A stretch of DNA of 64,000 nt from Cryoendolithus antarcticus (lineage: Eukaryota; Ascomycota; Dothideomycetes; Cladosporiales; Cladosporiaceae): assembly GCA_002077065.1 (NCBI GenBank), contig NAJO01000011.1:1076976-1140975 (forward strand). Direction: 5' to 3'. The notes under the pieces were generated by a model. It did not search any database and was not told the origin of the DNA. It saw only the letters and a list, made by a program, of their open reading frames with translations. Every line of letters begins with the position of its first letter. Within the stretch, counting starts at the first letter, position 1. Positions 1 through 8,372 of the stretch are shown here, in pieces. Made by a program: the position numbers and the translations under genes.

Positions 1-1356
1 TTCTCCGCGAAGGAGGTTGTCCAGGCTTCACCGCCAGTGCTTGAGATGAGAGACTGAGTCTTCGCGATACAGTCCTTCATCTCCGGAAGTAAGAAGCCTT
101 GGCCGGGGTTAAGTACCTCATGTTTGTCGACGAGATCGGGGTGGTCGTTGCCGCCCTGTATTGCAGATCAGTAGATGCACGATTCCGTGGACGAAAGCTC
201 GACGTACCAGCTCGCACATATCAAAGTCGAAGCTCGCGTCATACTCAGCCCTATCCTGCATCATGTACTTGAGGAGCTCATCTGGCTTAGTCCCTGGCAG
301 CTCGCCCACCATGAAGACGACGTCATGCATCCCTTTGCCGTACGGATCCATGGCCACTCGTCGCATTTCTTGAATGTACTCATGAATGCGTGGCCCATTG
401 AGATGGTGTGCGCTGAAGTCCTGGAATTCGGAGAAGTCGGTAGTTACCTCAGCGTCGGTGAACGTCATGTCCTTGCTCATGCGGTTGCTCGTGTCGACTC
501 TGAACCCATCGATACCCTTCTTCAGCCAGAACTCGATAGCCGTAGCGTAGATGGCTTTGCGACAAGCCTCTGTCTCCCAGTTGAGATCCGGTTGGCATTT
601 GAGAAAGCAGTGCAAGTAGAACTGCTGCCGCTCCTCGCACCAAGTCCAAGCCGTGTCGTGAATCAAAGCGGCGCGCCAATTGTTAGGCTCCATGTACCTG
701 ATTGGCTCGCCGGGTTTAGATCGTACGATGAAGTCGCCCTCTGCGTCTCGCTTCGGGTCAGCCCAGATGTACCAGTCTGCCTTCGGGTTTGTCTTGTCTT
801 TACGGCTTTCTTCGAACCATGCGTGCTTGTCGCTCGTATGGCTTACTACGAGATCGATAATTATCCGCATGCCTCGCTTCTTGGTCTGAGCAATCAGCTC
901 GTCCATATCAGCCATCGTGCCAAAGTCTGGATCTATGGCAGAGTAATCTGTGATGTCGTAGCCCGCGTCCTTGTGCCCGTTGGCGTAGACTGGACACAGC
1001 CAGATGACGTCAACACCGAGAGACTGGATGTGGTCAAGTTTCTCGATCACGCCGCGGATGTCACCGTGGCGGCCCTTGAGGTCTCGGTCGGTGCGCTCTT
1101 GCTCGTCATCTTGGGCTTCGTCTGCGGACACACGCTCTTGGGCGGTGGTGCCGGAGTCCCTGAAAGAGCGAGGCCAGACTTGGTAGCAGACTACGTCTTT
1201 CCACCAAGGGCGTGCTTTGCCATCTGGACCGATGCGGTGCTCCTTCTTGTAGGCTTCGAGCTCTGCTGGTGACATGAGGGAGGTGTTGGCTTCTCGTGTG
1301 TGCTGTACATGAGGGTGCTGTGCCATTGCATAGGCATTGTATTCGTTGGTAGACAT
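1..1356 (-). CDS. GH13 alpha-glucosidase (maltase / oligo-1,6-glucosidase type), 3' end cut by window edge
   Basis: Glycoside hydrolase that releases glucose from the ends of alpha-glucosides. Two exons are visible: 208-1356 and 1-155, joined over a 52-nt intron (156-207, donor GTACGT). Seen: an N-terminal strand with WLCPVYANG, region I DLVVSH, the QPDLNWE motif typical of alpha-glucosidases, region II GFRVDT with the nucleophile Asp, and region III VGELPG with the acid/base Glu. The reading frame runs off the edge just before the expected NHD motif (third catalytic Asp), so the gene continues to the left. Odd points: region I has Ser where VNH is usual, and the short Ca-binding loop (DxNxDGxGD) is replaced by a longer charged stretch. 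No signal peptide, so probably intracellular. The start is the first in-frame ATG. Family assignment is firm; substrate is not. Confidence 0.88.
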
Positions 1357-1846
1357 AATCCTGAGGAGTCGTCAAAGTGCCCTAAGTGCTCTGATCGTCG
1401 ATACTCCTGTTGCTGATCTGGTCGGAGTTGGTGGAGTGCTATAGGAATTAGAGCTGATGGAGACGACTTGAAGGAGAGTGCGATGATGTTAATCCAGAAG
1501 AGAGAGAACGCATCGCACTCTGGGCAGATAAATAGAGCCTGTACGGGCACGGTGACGGGCTCCTAGCAATCGTGAATAGAGAGAATAAGTGTAATAGCAA
1601 GCGTGAATGATATGTGAAGATAGTCATCGGGCAGATGGCTACAGTCCCGGGCAGGTTTGCGTAGACACTGTAGGAAATGGGGAGTAACAAACTATGAGGA
1701 ATAATCAAGCCGCCGCTGATCAAGCCAGACTTGGTACTGTCAAAGTAGATCAGACCGTACGACGATATCAGACAACACAGCAATCGTGCAAAGTCAGTAT
1801 TAAAGCGCCGTGGTTCTAATACCCCCAGTCATATGCCAGCCCCTGA
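1357..1846. other. Intergenic, 490 bp
   Basis: Lies between the start of the GH13 gene and the 3' end of the VTI1 gene, both on the minus strand. A TATA-like TATTTAT on the minus strand (1528-1534) sits about 170 bp before the GH13 ATG. No convincing gene. Confidence 0.5.
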
Positions 1847-2578
1847 TCACCTGAACTTGCTGACAATCACCGCAATAATCAACAGCACCAACACGGTGAT
1901 GATCGCGATCGTCACTATTTTGTTGGTAGCCATCCTGGAAAGTCGTCAGCAACCAGCTATTCACCATCACCAAAGACTCGGCACCCACCTCCTCGCCATA
2001 CTCCGCAACGTCTTATTACTCCGATCTGTATACCCCTCGCTCTCCAACAACGTGCCTCGTGTATTCTGTATCGTTTCCCTCTGCCCCGCCAAATCCGCCA
2101 GCGTGTTCCTTCCAATGTCCTCCGTCTCCAACGCAATGCGCTGACTCTCCCTCAACCTCCCCGAACTCCGATCCAGCCTATCAGTCCCACTCAACAGCTG
2201 CTGCCTCTGCTCCAACTGGTCATCCCTTGCCGGGTCATCTGTATACCGCTTCCCAAACAACGCACTCCGATCATCCTGCATCCCCTTCAACTTCCGCTTC
2301 GCAGCATCAACATCAGTCTCGTAATTCCGAAATCGCTGGTTGATCTTCACTTTCAGGTTCTGCGGTAGTGAGGACTTCTCCAGACGCATGGAGTCTAGCA
2401 ATTCGCGGGCTTCTTCTAGTGCGCGCTCGGCCTGGGAAATGGCGGCTTTACGGGGCTCGGCGGTGAGTTCGGGGATCTGGTCGAGCTTTTGGGAGAGGTC
2501 TGCTTGGACTAATTTGAGTTCCGCCTCGTAGCTGCTGAAGCGCTCGCTGCCGGCGTCGGTGTCGAGGGGGTTGGCCAT
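1847..2578 (-). CDS. VTI1: Vesicle transport v-SNARE Vti1 (Qb-SNARE)
   Basis: Membrane-anchored SNARE for Golgi-to-endosome/vacuole and intra-Golgi fusion. Two exons: 1989-2578 and 1847-1934, with a 54-nt intron (1935-1988, GTGGGT...CAG); 225 residues. Seen: an N-terminal helical region (about residues 10-100), then the SNARE helix (about 130-195) with the run LADLAGQRETIQNTR, whose Gln is probably the zero-layer residue. The small second exon encodes only the C-terminal membrane anchor (IVTIAIITVLVLLIIAVIV) and a short lumenal tail. If the intron is not removed, the protein ends after a few wrong residues and loses its anchor. Length and layout match fungal Vti1. The 5' side faces the FAD oxidoreductase gene across a shared upstream region. 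Confidence 0.93.
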
Positions 2579-3147
2579 TATGGGTGAGCTGAATGGAGCT
2601 GATCGGCGGTGCGCGTTGATACTTCGGATAGACCTGGTTTTATTAATAAGCTGCCGCGACTTTTCTTACGTGGAGCTGCGGGCTTTTTGGTGATTAGTAG
2701 AGGTGTGGAGGTGTGCAAGGGAAGTCAATGTTGATGCCTCGATGTCAGGTCGTGTGGAAGCGCGGCAGGAGTGACGTTGCGCCACAAGCTGAGGCGTAGA
2801 CAAAGCGTTGCCCACGGGATTGTAAGAACTCTCCTTTCTTCAACACACGATTCACGTACAATTCTCGGACAGCTCCTAGTGTATCAGCAGTATCACTGCG
2901 ATCAGCAGGAAGGCATATCGCAATGTTATACGGTAATCAGAGCAAGCAGCACAACTTCCGGTGATCTCGCAATGGTTGCCACTTGCACGCTAGCGAGGCA
3001 GGCGCATTCAATGAGGTGGATATGGCATCTAGATTTCCCACATCCTGTTTTCTATCTCCTTCATAGCGACCATGCACACTAACGCGACGTATGCGGTTGT
3101 CTGGAGCTAGGAGAGTCACAAAGAAGGGAACTAGTCACACGCAAATC
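2579..3147. other. Divergent intergenic region, about 570 bp
   Basis: Shared upstream region of VTI1 (minus) and the FAD oxidoreductase gene (plus). Short open frames here have no recognisable content. No RNA gene seen. Confidence 0.5.
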
Positions 3148-4848
3148 ATGTCGCCTGCAAGGACTGACAGGCGCAAAATCGCCATCATTGGCAGCGGGTC
3201 TGCAGGTCTTGGAGCGGCGTGGGCACTGAAAGGTACTGACTACGATGTGCACATCTTCGAGAAGTCGGATCGACTGGGCGGGCATACCAACACCCAGCCA
3301 TTCGCCTCCCCTAGTGGCGAGACGATCAATGTCGACACGGGCTTTATTGTCATGAATGCGGCGACATACCCCAACTTCATCAGATTCTTGAGGGAAGTCG
3401 GTGTCGATCCCGTCGACACGGAGATGACTTTCGGCGTCTCGAGAGATCACGGCGCATTCGAGTGGTCAGGCGAGGCGCAGGGCATCTTTGCTCAACGACG
3501 AAACTTCTTCAGACCACGGCACTGGCGCATGATCTTCGACATCATCCGCTTCAACCAATTTGCTCTCGATCTGATCGTGAGCGATGACGAGAGCTCAGTC
3601 GAGCGACTTGGCTCATCTGTGAAGCACCGACAACAATACCGAGACATGCCTATTGGAAAGTACCTGGAGCAAGAAGGCTACTCGCACGCCTTCCGAGACG
3701 ACTACCTGATCCCCATGACAGCGGCAGTCTGGAGCACATCGCCCGACAAAGCAAGTCTCGACTTTCCTGCACAAACTTTGATCCGCTTCATGTGGAACCA
3801 CCATCTGCTCTCCACGATTGCCACACGACCGCCCTGGATGACCATCATGGGCGGCTCGCAGCGCTATATCGATGCGATCGTCAAGCAGTACCCGCCTGGC
3901 AGATTGCACATCCACACTTCTTGCGAAGCTGCCAATATCCTCCGTCCAACCCGGCCAGAAGAGCCAGGTGTCACCGTCTCCTGGATCGACGCTACCTCAG
4001 GCCATCTCGAAGGTGACGTTTTCGATCACGCCATTTTAGCCTGCCACGGCGATCAAATCCTCCCGCTGATAGCCAAGCATGGCTCACGCAAGGATCAGTC
4101 CTGGCCGCAAACCGGCTTCGTCAAAGGCGCGCCCGGCCGCAAACACGTCTCCGACCTCGAATCAGAAATCTTCAGCACCTTCGAAACCTCCCAAAATATC
4201 TGCTACTTACACTCGGATCTCTCTCTCATGCCGCGTCGTCGAGCAACATGGACGGCCTGGAACTACCTCATCCAGTCTATCCCGTCAAAGCTGTCCAGTC
4301 CAGCAGGCGTGAGCCTCACATACAACATGAACATCCTGCAACACCTCCCCGAAGCCCGACACGGGCCCGTGCTAGTCACCATGAACCCACCCCACGCGCC
4401 CGACCCAGCGAGAACTCAGGGCAAGTTCACTTATAGGCATCCACTCTACACGATCGAGGCCGTGCAGGCGCAGAAACGCCTCGAGCAAGTACAGAATTTA
4501 CGCGGTGTGAGCTACGCGGGGGCGTGGACGAAGTACGGCTTCCATGAAGATGGTTTTAGTAGTGGGTTGAAAGTTGCGATCGAGCATCTTGGCGCGAAGC
4601 TGCCGTTTGAGTTTGTGGATAGTACGTATGCTAGGGGTCATCGACCGGAGCTGGGTTGGAAGGATTATGTGTTGAGGATCGTGCTGCTTGTGGTGCTCGT
4701 TTGCATAAGACTGCTGGAGACGGTACTTGGTCTGCCGGTTGTGCGGAGTGTGGTGCCTGTTGTTGAGGCTGCGGGGACCAGGGCGCTGGATATGGCGGAG
4801 GCGGTTGGGTGGTTGAGGGATCCGGTCGTGAGGATGAAGGTGGCATAA
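3148..4848 (+). CDS. FAD-dependent amine-oxidase-like protein (COG2907 type)
   Basis: Single-exon flavoprotein of about 566 residues. Seen: an N-terminal Rossmann motif IIGSGSAGLG (residues 13-22), then the second FAD motif FEKSDRLGGHTN, a central amine-oxidase-like domain, and a C-terminal FAD-contact stretch (GVSYAGAWTKYGFHEDGFSSG). A hydrophobic C-terminal segment (DYVLRIVLLVVLVCIRLL) probably anchors it in a membrane. The closest family I recognise is the NAD/FAD-binding protein that in bacteria lies beside DUF1365 and a cyclopropane-fatty-acid-synthase-like methyltransferase; neither partner is here. The ATG at 3148 is chosen because it directly precedes the FAD domain; an in-frame ATG at 3091 would add 19 residues. 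Reaction unknown. A 17-residue insertion (RKDQSWPQTG region) precedes the HSDLSLMPRR motif; no splice signals suggest an intron there. Confidence 0.82.
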   Translation: MSPARTDRRKIAIIGSGSAGLGAAWALKGTDYDVHIFEKSDRLGGHTNTQPFASPSGETINVDTGFIVMNAATYPNFIRFLREVGVDPVDTEMTFGVSRDHGAFEWSGEAQGIFAQRRNFFRPRHWRMIFDIIRFNQFALDLIVSDDESSVERLGSSVKHRQQYRDMPIGKYLEQEGYSHAFRDDYLIPMTAAVWSTSPDKASLDFPAQTLIRFMWNHHLLSTIATRPPWMTIMGGSQRYIDAIVKQYPPGRLHIHTSCEAANILRPTRPEEPGVTVSWIDATSGHLEGDVFDHAILACHGDQILPLIAKHGSRKDQSWPQTGFVKGAPGRKHVSDLESEIFSTFETSQNICYLHSDLSLMPRRRATWTAWNYLIQSIPSKLSSPAGVSLTYNMNILQHLPEARHGPVLVTMNPPHAPDPARTQGKFTYRHPLYTIEAVQAQKRLEQVQNLRGVSYAGAWTKYGFHEDGFSSGLKVAIEHLGAKLPFEFVDSTYARGHRPELGWKDYVLRIVLLVVLVCIRLLETVLGLPVVRSVVPVVEAAGTRALDMAEAVGWLRDPVVRMKVA

Positions 4849-5166
4849 TGCGATTATCAAGTAGCGTCACCAGATAGGTGCCGTAATTGAAGCATGAAAC
4901 CCATCGACGCTTTCATGATACTAAACATTTTCAAGACGACATTGCGGTGGATTATCCGTTTCTGTAACTTTTGCTGATCATCCACATACCACTCCAGAAC
5001 ATGTCAACGTTTCCGAACCCAATTCTCTACGAGCGCGAGACTATGCTTCGTATCATTAACCAGTGGTAAATTGATCCATCACCACTGCGACCAGGCGTTG
5101 AGGCGATGAGAGAGCCGACGATGTTTAAGCATTCCTGAACACAACATCGCCATTCAGACAGCCACA
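4849..5166. other. Intergenic, 318 bp
   Basis: 3' region of the FAD oxidoreductase gene and upstream region of the coiled-coil gene, both on the plus strand. Nothing else seen. Confidence 0.45.
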
Positions 5167-6257
5167 ATGCTTCCACCCATCTCTCAAAGCGTACTCACAT
5201 CCAACCCGAAGTTTGAGGTGCTTCACCGGGACCTCTGCACCAATCGATTGAATTCTGATGGCTCGTCTACTGTTGACGAGAAGACGCGGAAGGAGCGAGA
5301 GTCGTTCTCAGACGTAAGTGAACCATTGAGTGCGCACGACACGGGTAGCACTTCACTGATAGCTTGCCAGGACTTACGAAGTGCGAGAGTAGAGGCTGCG
5401 AAACGTGCTATCGTTAAGTCTGAGCTACGGAGAGTGGCTTTGGGAAGCAATGAGCTGCCAGAGGAGGTACGTTAGGCGGTGGGTGGCCCCTGCTACGGTA
5501 AAGATCGCAACGACTGATCTGAGCAACAGCTGCAGGAGCTTGTCGCCGTATTGAGCGCACAGCTCGAGGGTCAAGAACGAGCGGAAGATGAAGACTTACT
5601 TGAGGAGTACGTGGAGCGATTTAAGGTAAGGCGAAATCGATTAGTCTAGAATGTTACAGCTATTGATATGTGCAGACGAACCCTTCGCCGGTGGTACACC
5701 TACTTCAGCGCGCAATAATCGACAACTCCGAATCTCTCGCCAAAGTCGTAGACCCAGACATCCCTCTAGCGGACATACCCGCCCACTTTGAAACACTCAA
5801 ATCCTCGATCGTCACCTCCAACACCCAAATCGCTCAATCGCGTCTCATGCTCGCGCACCAAGCCTCCGAACTCCACGCCCTAAACGACCAAATCCTCACA
5901 ACCTCCATTCGCCTGCTCGAGCAATCTATCCACGGCTCAGCCCCACGTGCAACGAAAGCACAAGCCGACTACCTCGCTCTCGTCGCCGAAGGCATGTCCA
6001 AGAAGCTTGCTGTGCAGCACGCCCAGGTTCTCGCACCGGTGTACGGCATTGAGGCGCAGACCGCGCTGAAGGCGAAGGTCGAGGCGATGGTGAGTGAGGA
6101 AAGGAAGCTGAGGCGGGAGAGGGAGGAGATGGAGGAGAAGTTGGGTGCTTATCGGAAGGGCAAGCTGGAGGGGGTCGCGAGGGAGTTGGGGGAGATTAAG
6201 AGGGAGAGTGAGAAGGTGAGAGGTGAGATTGAGAGGCTGAAAGCTGGGAAGACTTAG
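5167..6257 (+). CDS. Coiled-coil protein of unknown function (four exons)
   Basis: Not recognised. Exons 5167-5313, 5371-5466, 5530-5625 and 5676-6257 join in phase 0 at every junction, with introns of 57, 63 and 50 nt and canonical ends (GTAAGT, GTACGT, GTAAGG donors). The product is 306 residues. It starts with LPPISQSVLTSNPKFEVLHR, continues with an acidic helical middle, and ends in a long heptad-like coiled coil (about residues 225-303) rich in Glu, Arg and Lys. No catalytic motif, signal peptide or membrane segment. The layout, with a conserved-looking N-terminal peptide and a long coiled coil, suggests a structural subunit, for example of a microtubule or kinetochore complex; that is a guess. 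Confidence 0.75.
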
Positions 6258-6373
6258 GCTCGCGCTGCACTACCGATCATTCATCATTGACGTACCGATC
6301 GAGTAGATGACACTTGTGCTGTTTGCAGTTCATTGCCTTTCCTTATAACACTCCCTGCCCTTCAGGTTCATAC

Positions 6374-6853
6374 TCAGAAATCCGTCACCCTCCCATTATA
6401 ACTCCAATCCCCACTCCTATCCGTACTTCCCCACCTCAGCGGCTCGTTCTTCGGTCCTCCAACCTCACCAGTCTTGGGATTGACTTCTCCCTCAAACTCC
6501 GGCTTCGCGCCCCGTCGGATATTGGGATGCAACTCTTCGCCATCACCTTGTGCAGCAACTCGTGCGCGCTCGCGAAGCTGCTCTAGCATGTCGGCTGTAC
6601 TCGGCGAGGATGCGTTGGTTACCGCTGGGCTGGCCTCAGAATCTGAGGGTGTGTCTTGGGCTTCTGCGCGAGGAGTCGAGAAGGCGCCAGTGGATTGCTC
6701 TTGGAGCTTTTCGAAGCGTGCTTGCTCCTCTTTGTCCAGCTTTGGTGGTGATGGGGAGGGCGTCCAGGAGGTGCATCTCGAGGGTGCAGAGGAGAATGGT
6801 CTACGCAGGAAGGCGGGACGAATCTGGCGGGTGGCGCGTGTGATGGATTGCAT
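6374..6853 (-). CDS. SDH8: Succinate dehydrogenase assembly factor 4 (Sdh8/SDHAF4)
   Basis: Mitochondrial chaperone that binds flavinated SdhA and helps it join SdhB in complex II. Single exon, 159 residues. Seen: an Arg/Ser-rich N-terminal presequence without acidic residues (MQSITRATRQIRPAFLRRPF), a low-complexity middle, and the DUF1674 signature at the C-terminus: PKTGEVGGPKNEPLRWG, then DWSYNGRVTDF. That signature is diagnostic. Convergent with the upstream coiled-coil gene (116 bp between stops). Confidence 0.94.
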   Translation of the reverse strand: MQSITRATRQIRPAFLRRPFSSAPSRCTSWTPSPSPPKLDKEEQARFEKLQEQSTGAFSTPRAEAQDTPSDSEASPAVTNASSPSTADMLEQLRERARVAAQGDGEELHPNIRRGAKPEFEGEVNPKTGEVGGPKNEPLRWGSTDRSGDWSYNGRVTDF

Positions 6854-7941
6854 GGCTGCGCCGAGTAACAGAGCGGTATCGAATGTAGGAGGTGCCGTTG
6901 GTGTTTAGTGATACAGTGCAGTCCAAGTGATGTGTGAATGAAACGGGAAGTGCAGTGTCAAAGTGACGTCCATTGGATGACTTCATGCAGTGGCGACATC
7001 GGTAACCTCGAATCTTCCAGTCCTCCTGCTTGTCTGTTACACTGTCCAGCACACAGACCATCACCGCGACTCGTTCAATCAAGATCCTACAATGCTGCTG
7101 GTGCTGTTTAGATACCGCTCAAACCCTTGCACTCAGTACCGTCGCGCTGCCTCCGCTGCACAGCTGTTGGGAAAGGTTCATCATCAGCAACCTTCTCCAC
7201 CGGCGTAGCTATTGATACTTTGTGGCATTAATGCCACGGGCGCATGGTACATGGGTGCTTACATCCAACAAATCATAGTATGAGTACAGTCTCGCTTGTC
7301 TACTATGTGTTCTCCGGACTTCGTTGTTTATCTATACCTGTCACCCATTTCGATCCCTCGTTGCCCTGACTTCTATCCAGCATGGAGTTCAGCATGGCTA
7401 TATCAGGAATCGACAGACCAGCTGTAACCAGTTCACGTGGCGTAACATGAGCAACAGTTCATTCTCAGCAACACTCCGCAAGAGGATTCAGTGTCACGGC
7501 GGCGACGACAACCCCCCACGCGACCTCATGTTTGATGACAATAGGCCCTACGCTACGGTACGGAAGGGAATCTGCCTGACACTGTCGGTCAAGTCGTCAA
7601 CGCTGTCGCGGGCTTGCAGAGCGTCAATCATCAGCGTTTGAGTCCCACTGCTCAGCATGAAGCCTGTGGACTCTGGCGGGCTCACGAAGGTGCCGCACCC
7701 GCGCCAGGCAGCGCACATCGCCAGAGCTTTGCCTCTGAGCTGTGTTCTAGAAATCAGATGGCACAGGGGCACGACAGAGGATCTGACAGAGCTTCGGACG
7801 GTGAGTTTGATCCGCAGGCTTGGTTGAGGCATGGGTGCGAAGACCGTGCCGGCCGTCGACACCTTGTAAAGACATCACATCCACCGGTGCGGAGGGATGA
7901 TTGTTACCATGTATGAAATTTAGAAAGAGAAATAAGTCTCA
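6854..7941. other. Intergenic, about 1.1 kb
   Basis: Between the 5' end of SDH8 and the tRNA-Leu gene. Several short open frames, none with recognisable content or splice structure. Contains a perfect 16-bp palindrome at 7222-7237. Confidence 0.5.
7222..7237. repeat. Perfect 16-bp palindrome
   Basis: GTGGCATTAATGCCAC reads the same on both strands, with no spacer. It could be a dimeric factor site or chance; it lies about 370 bp from the SDH8 start and 700 bp from the tRNA. Confidence 0.6.
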
Positions 7942-8055
7942 GGACAGATGGCCGAGCGGTTAAGGCGCTAGCTTCAGGAAGACTAGGCAAGGCTCAGCCT
8001 GCCAGGTAGAATTCGCTAGTCTGAAAGGGCGTGGGTTCGAATCCCACTCTGTTCA
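7942..8055 (+). tRNA. tRNA-Leu(CAG), intron-containing
   Basis: Class II tRNA that folds by eye. The acceptor GGACAGA (7942-7948) pairs with TCTGTTC (8048-8054, one G-U), discriminator A at 8055. The D-stem GCC/GGC follows, then anticodon stem CTAGC with GCTAG (8015-8019) and the loop with anticodon CAG at 7975-7977. A 35-nt intron (about 7979-8013) sits one base 3' of the anticodon, the standard nuclear tRNA intron position. A long variable arm follows, then T-arm GTGGG-TTCGAAT-CCCAC. CCA is not encoded, as expected for a nuclear gene. Intron borders could shift by a base. Confidence 0.93.
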
Positions 8056-8062
8056 CGTGATC

Positions 8063-8066
8063 TTTT
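8063..8066 (+). terminator. Pol III terminator T-run of tRNA-Leu
   Basis: TTTT begins 8 bp after the tRNA discriminator base, the usual RNA polymerase III stop signal. Confidence 0.7.
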
Positions 8067-8372
8067 GCCGCTCGGGCGGTACCCCAGCTTTCTTTTGCGT
8101 CCAGTGGAGTGTTCGAGGTACCCATATTGCGGTGGTATCAATTTTGGATCTTTGTACGGAAGGAGCGCAAATTTTGCGCAGCCGAAGCCGGATTACTCTT
8201 TCGGGACAGGTGACGTCGGACTTTCAAATTGCCGACCTCGCTTATCTTATCGACCGAGTACCAAAAATATTTGTCGCCGACACGAATAAGCATAGCTGCA
8301 GTGGTATAGGCAACAGCTCTCATCCTGGCTACCACAATACCATTCCGTTTCAAAGCAGGCGGTGTGAGCAAC
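8067..8372. other. Upstream region of TSR1
   Basis: About 300 bp between the tRNA terminator and the TSR1 ATG. No other feature seen. Confidence 0.45.

Noticed and set aside
175..1272. 365-codon open frame antisense to the GH13 gene
   Set aside because: A shadow of the coding strand; no family content and no ATG support, while the minus strand carries clear GH13 motifs.
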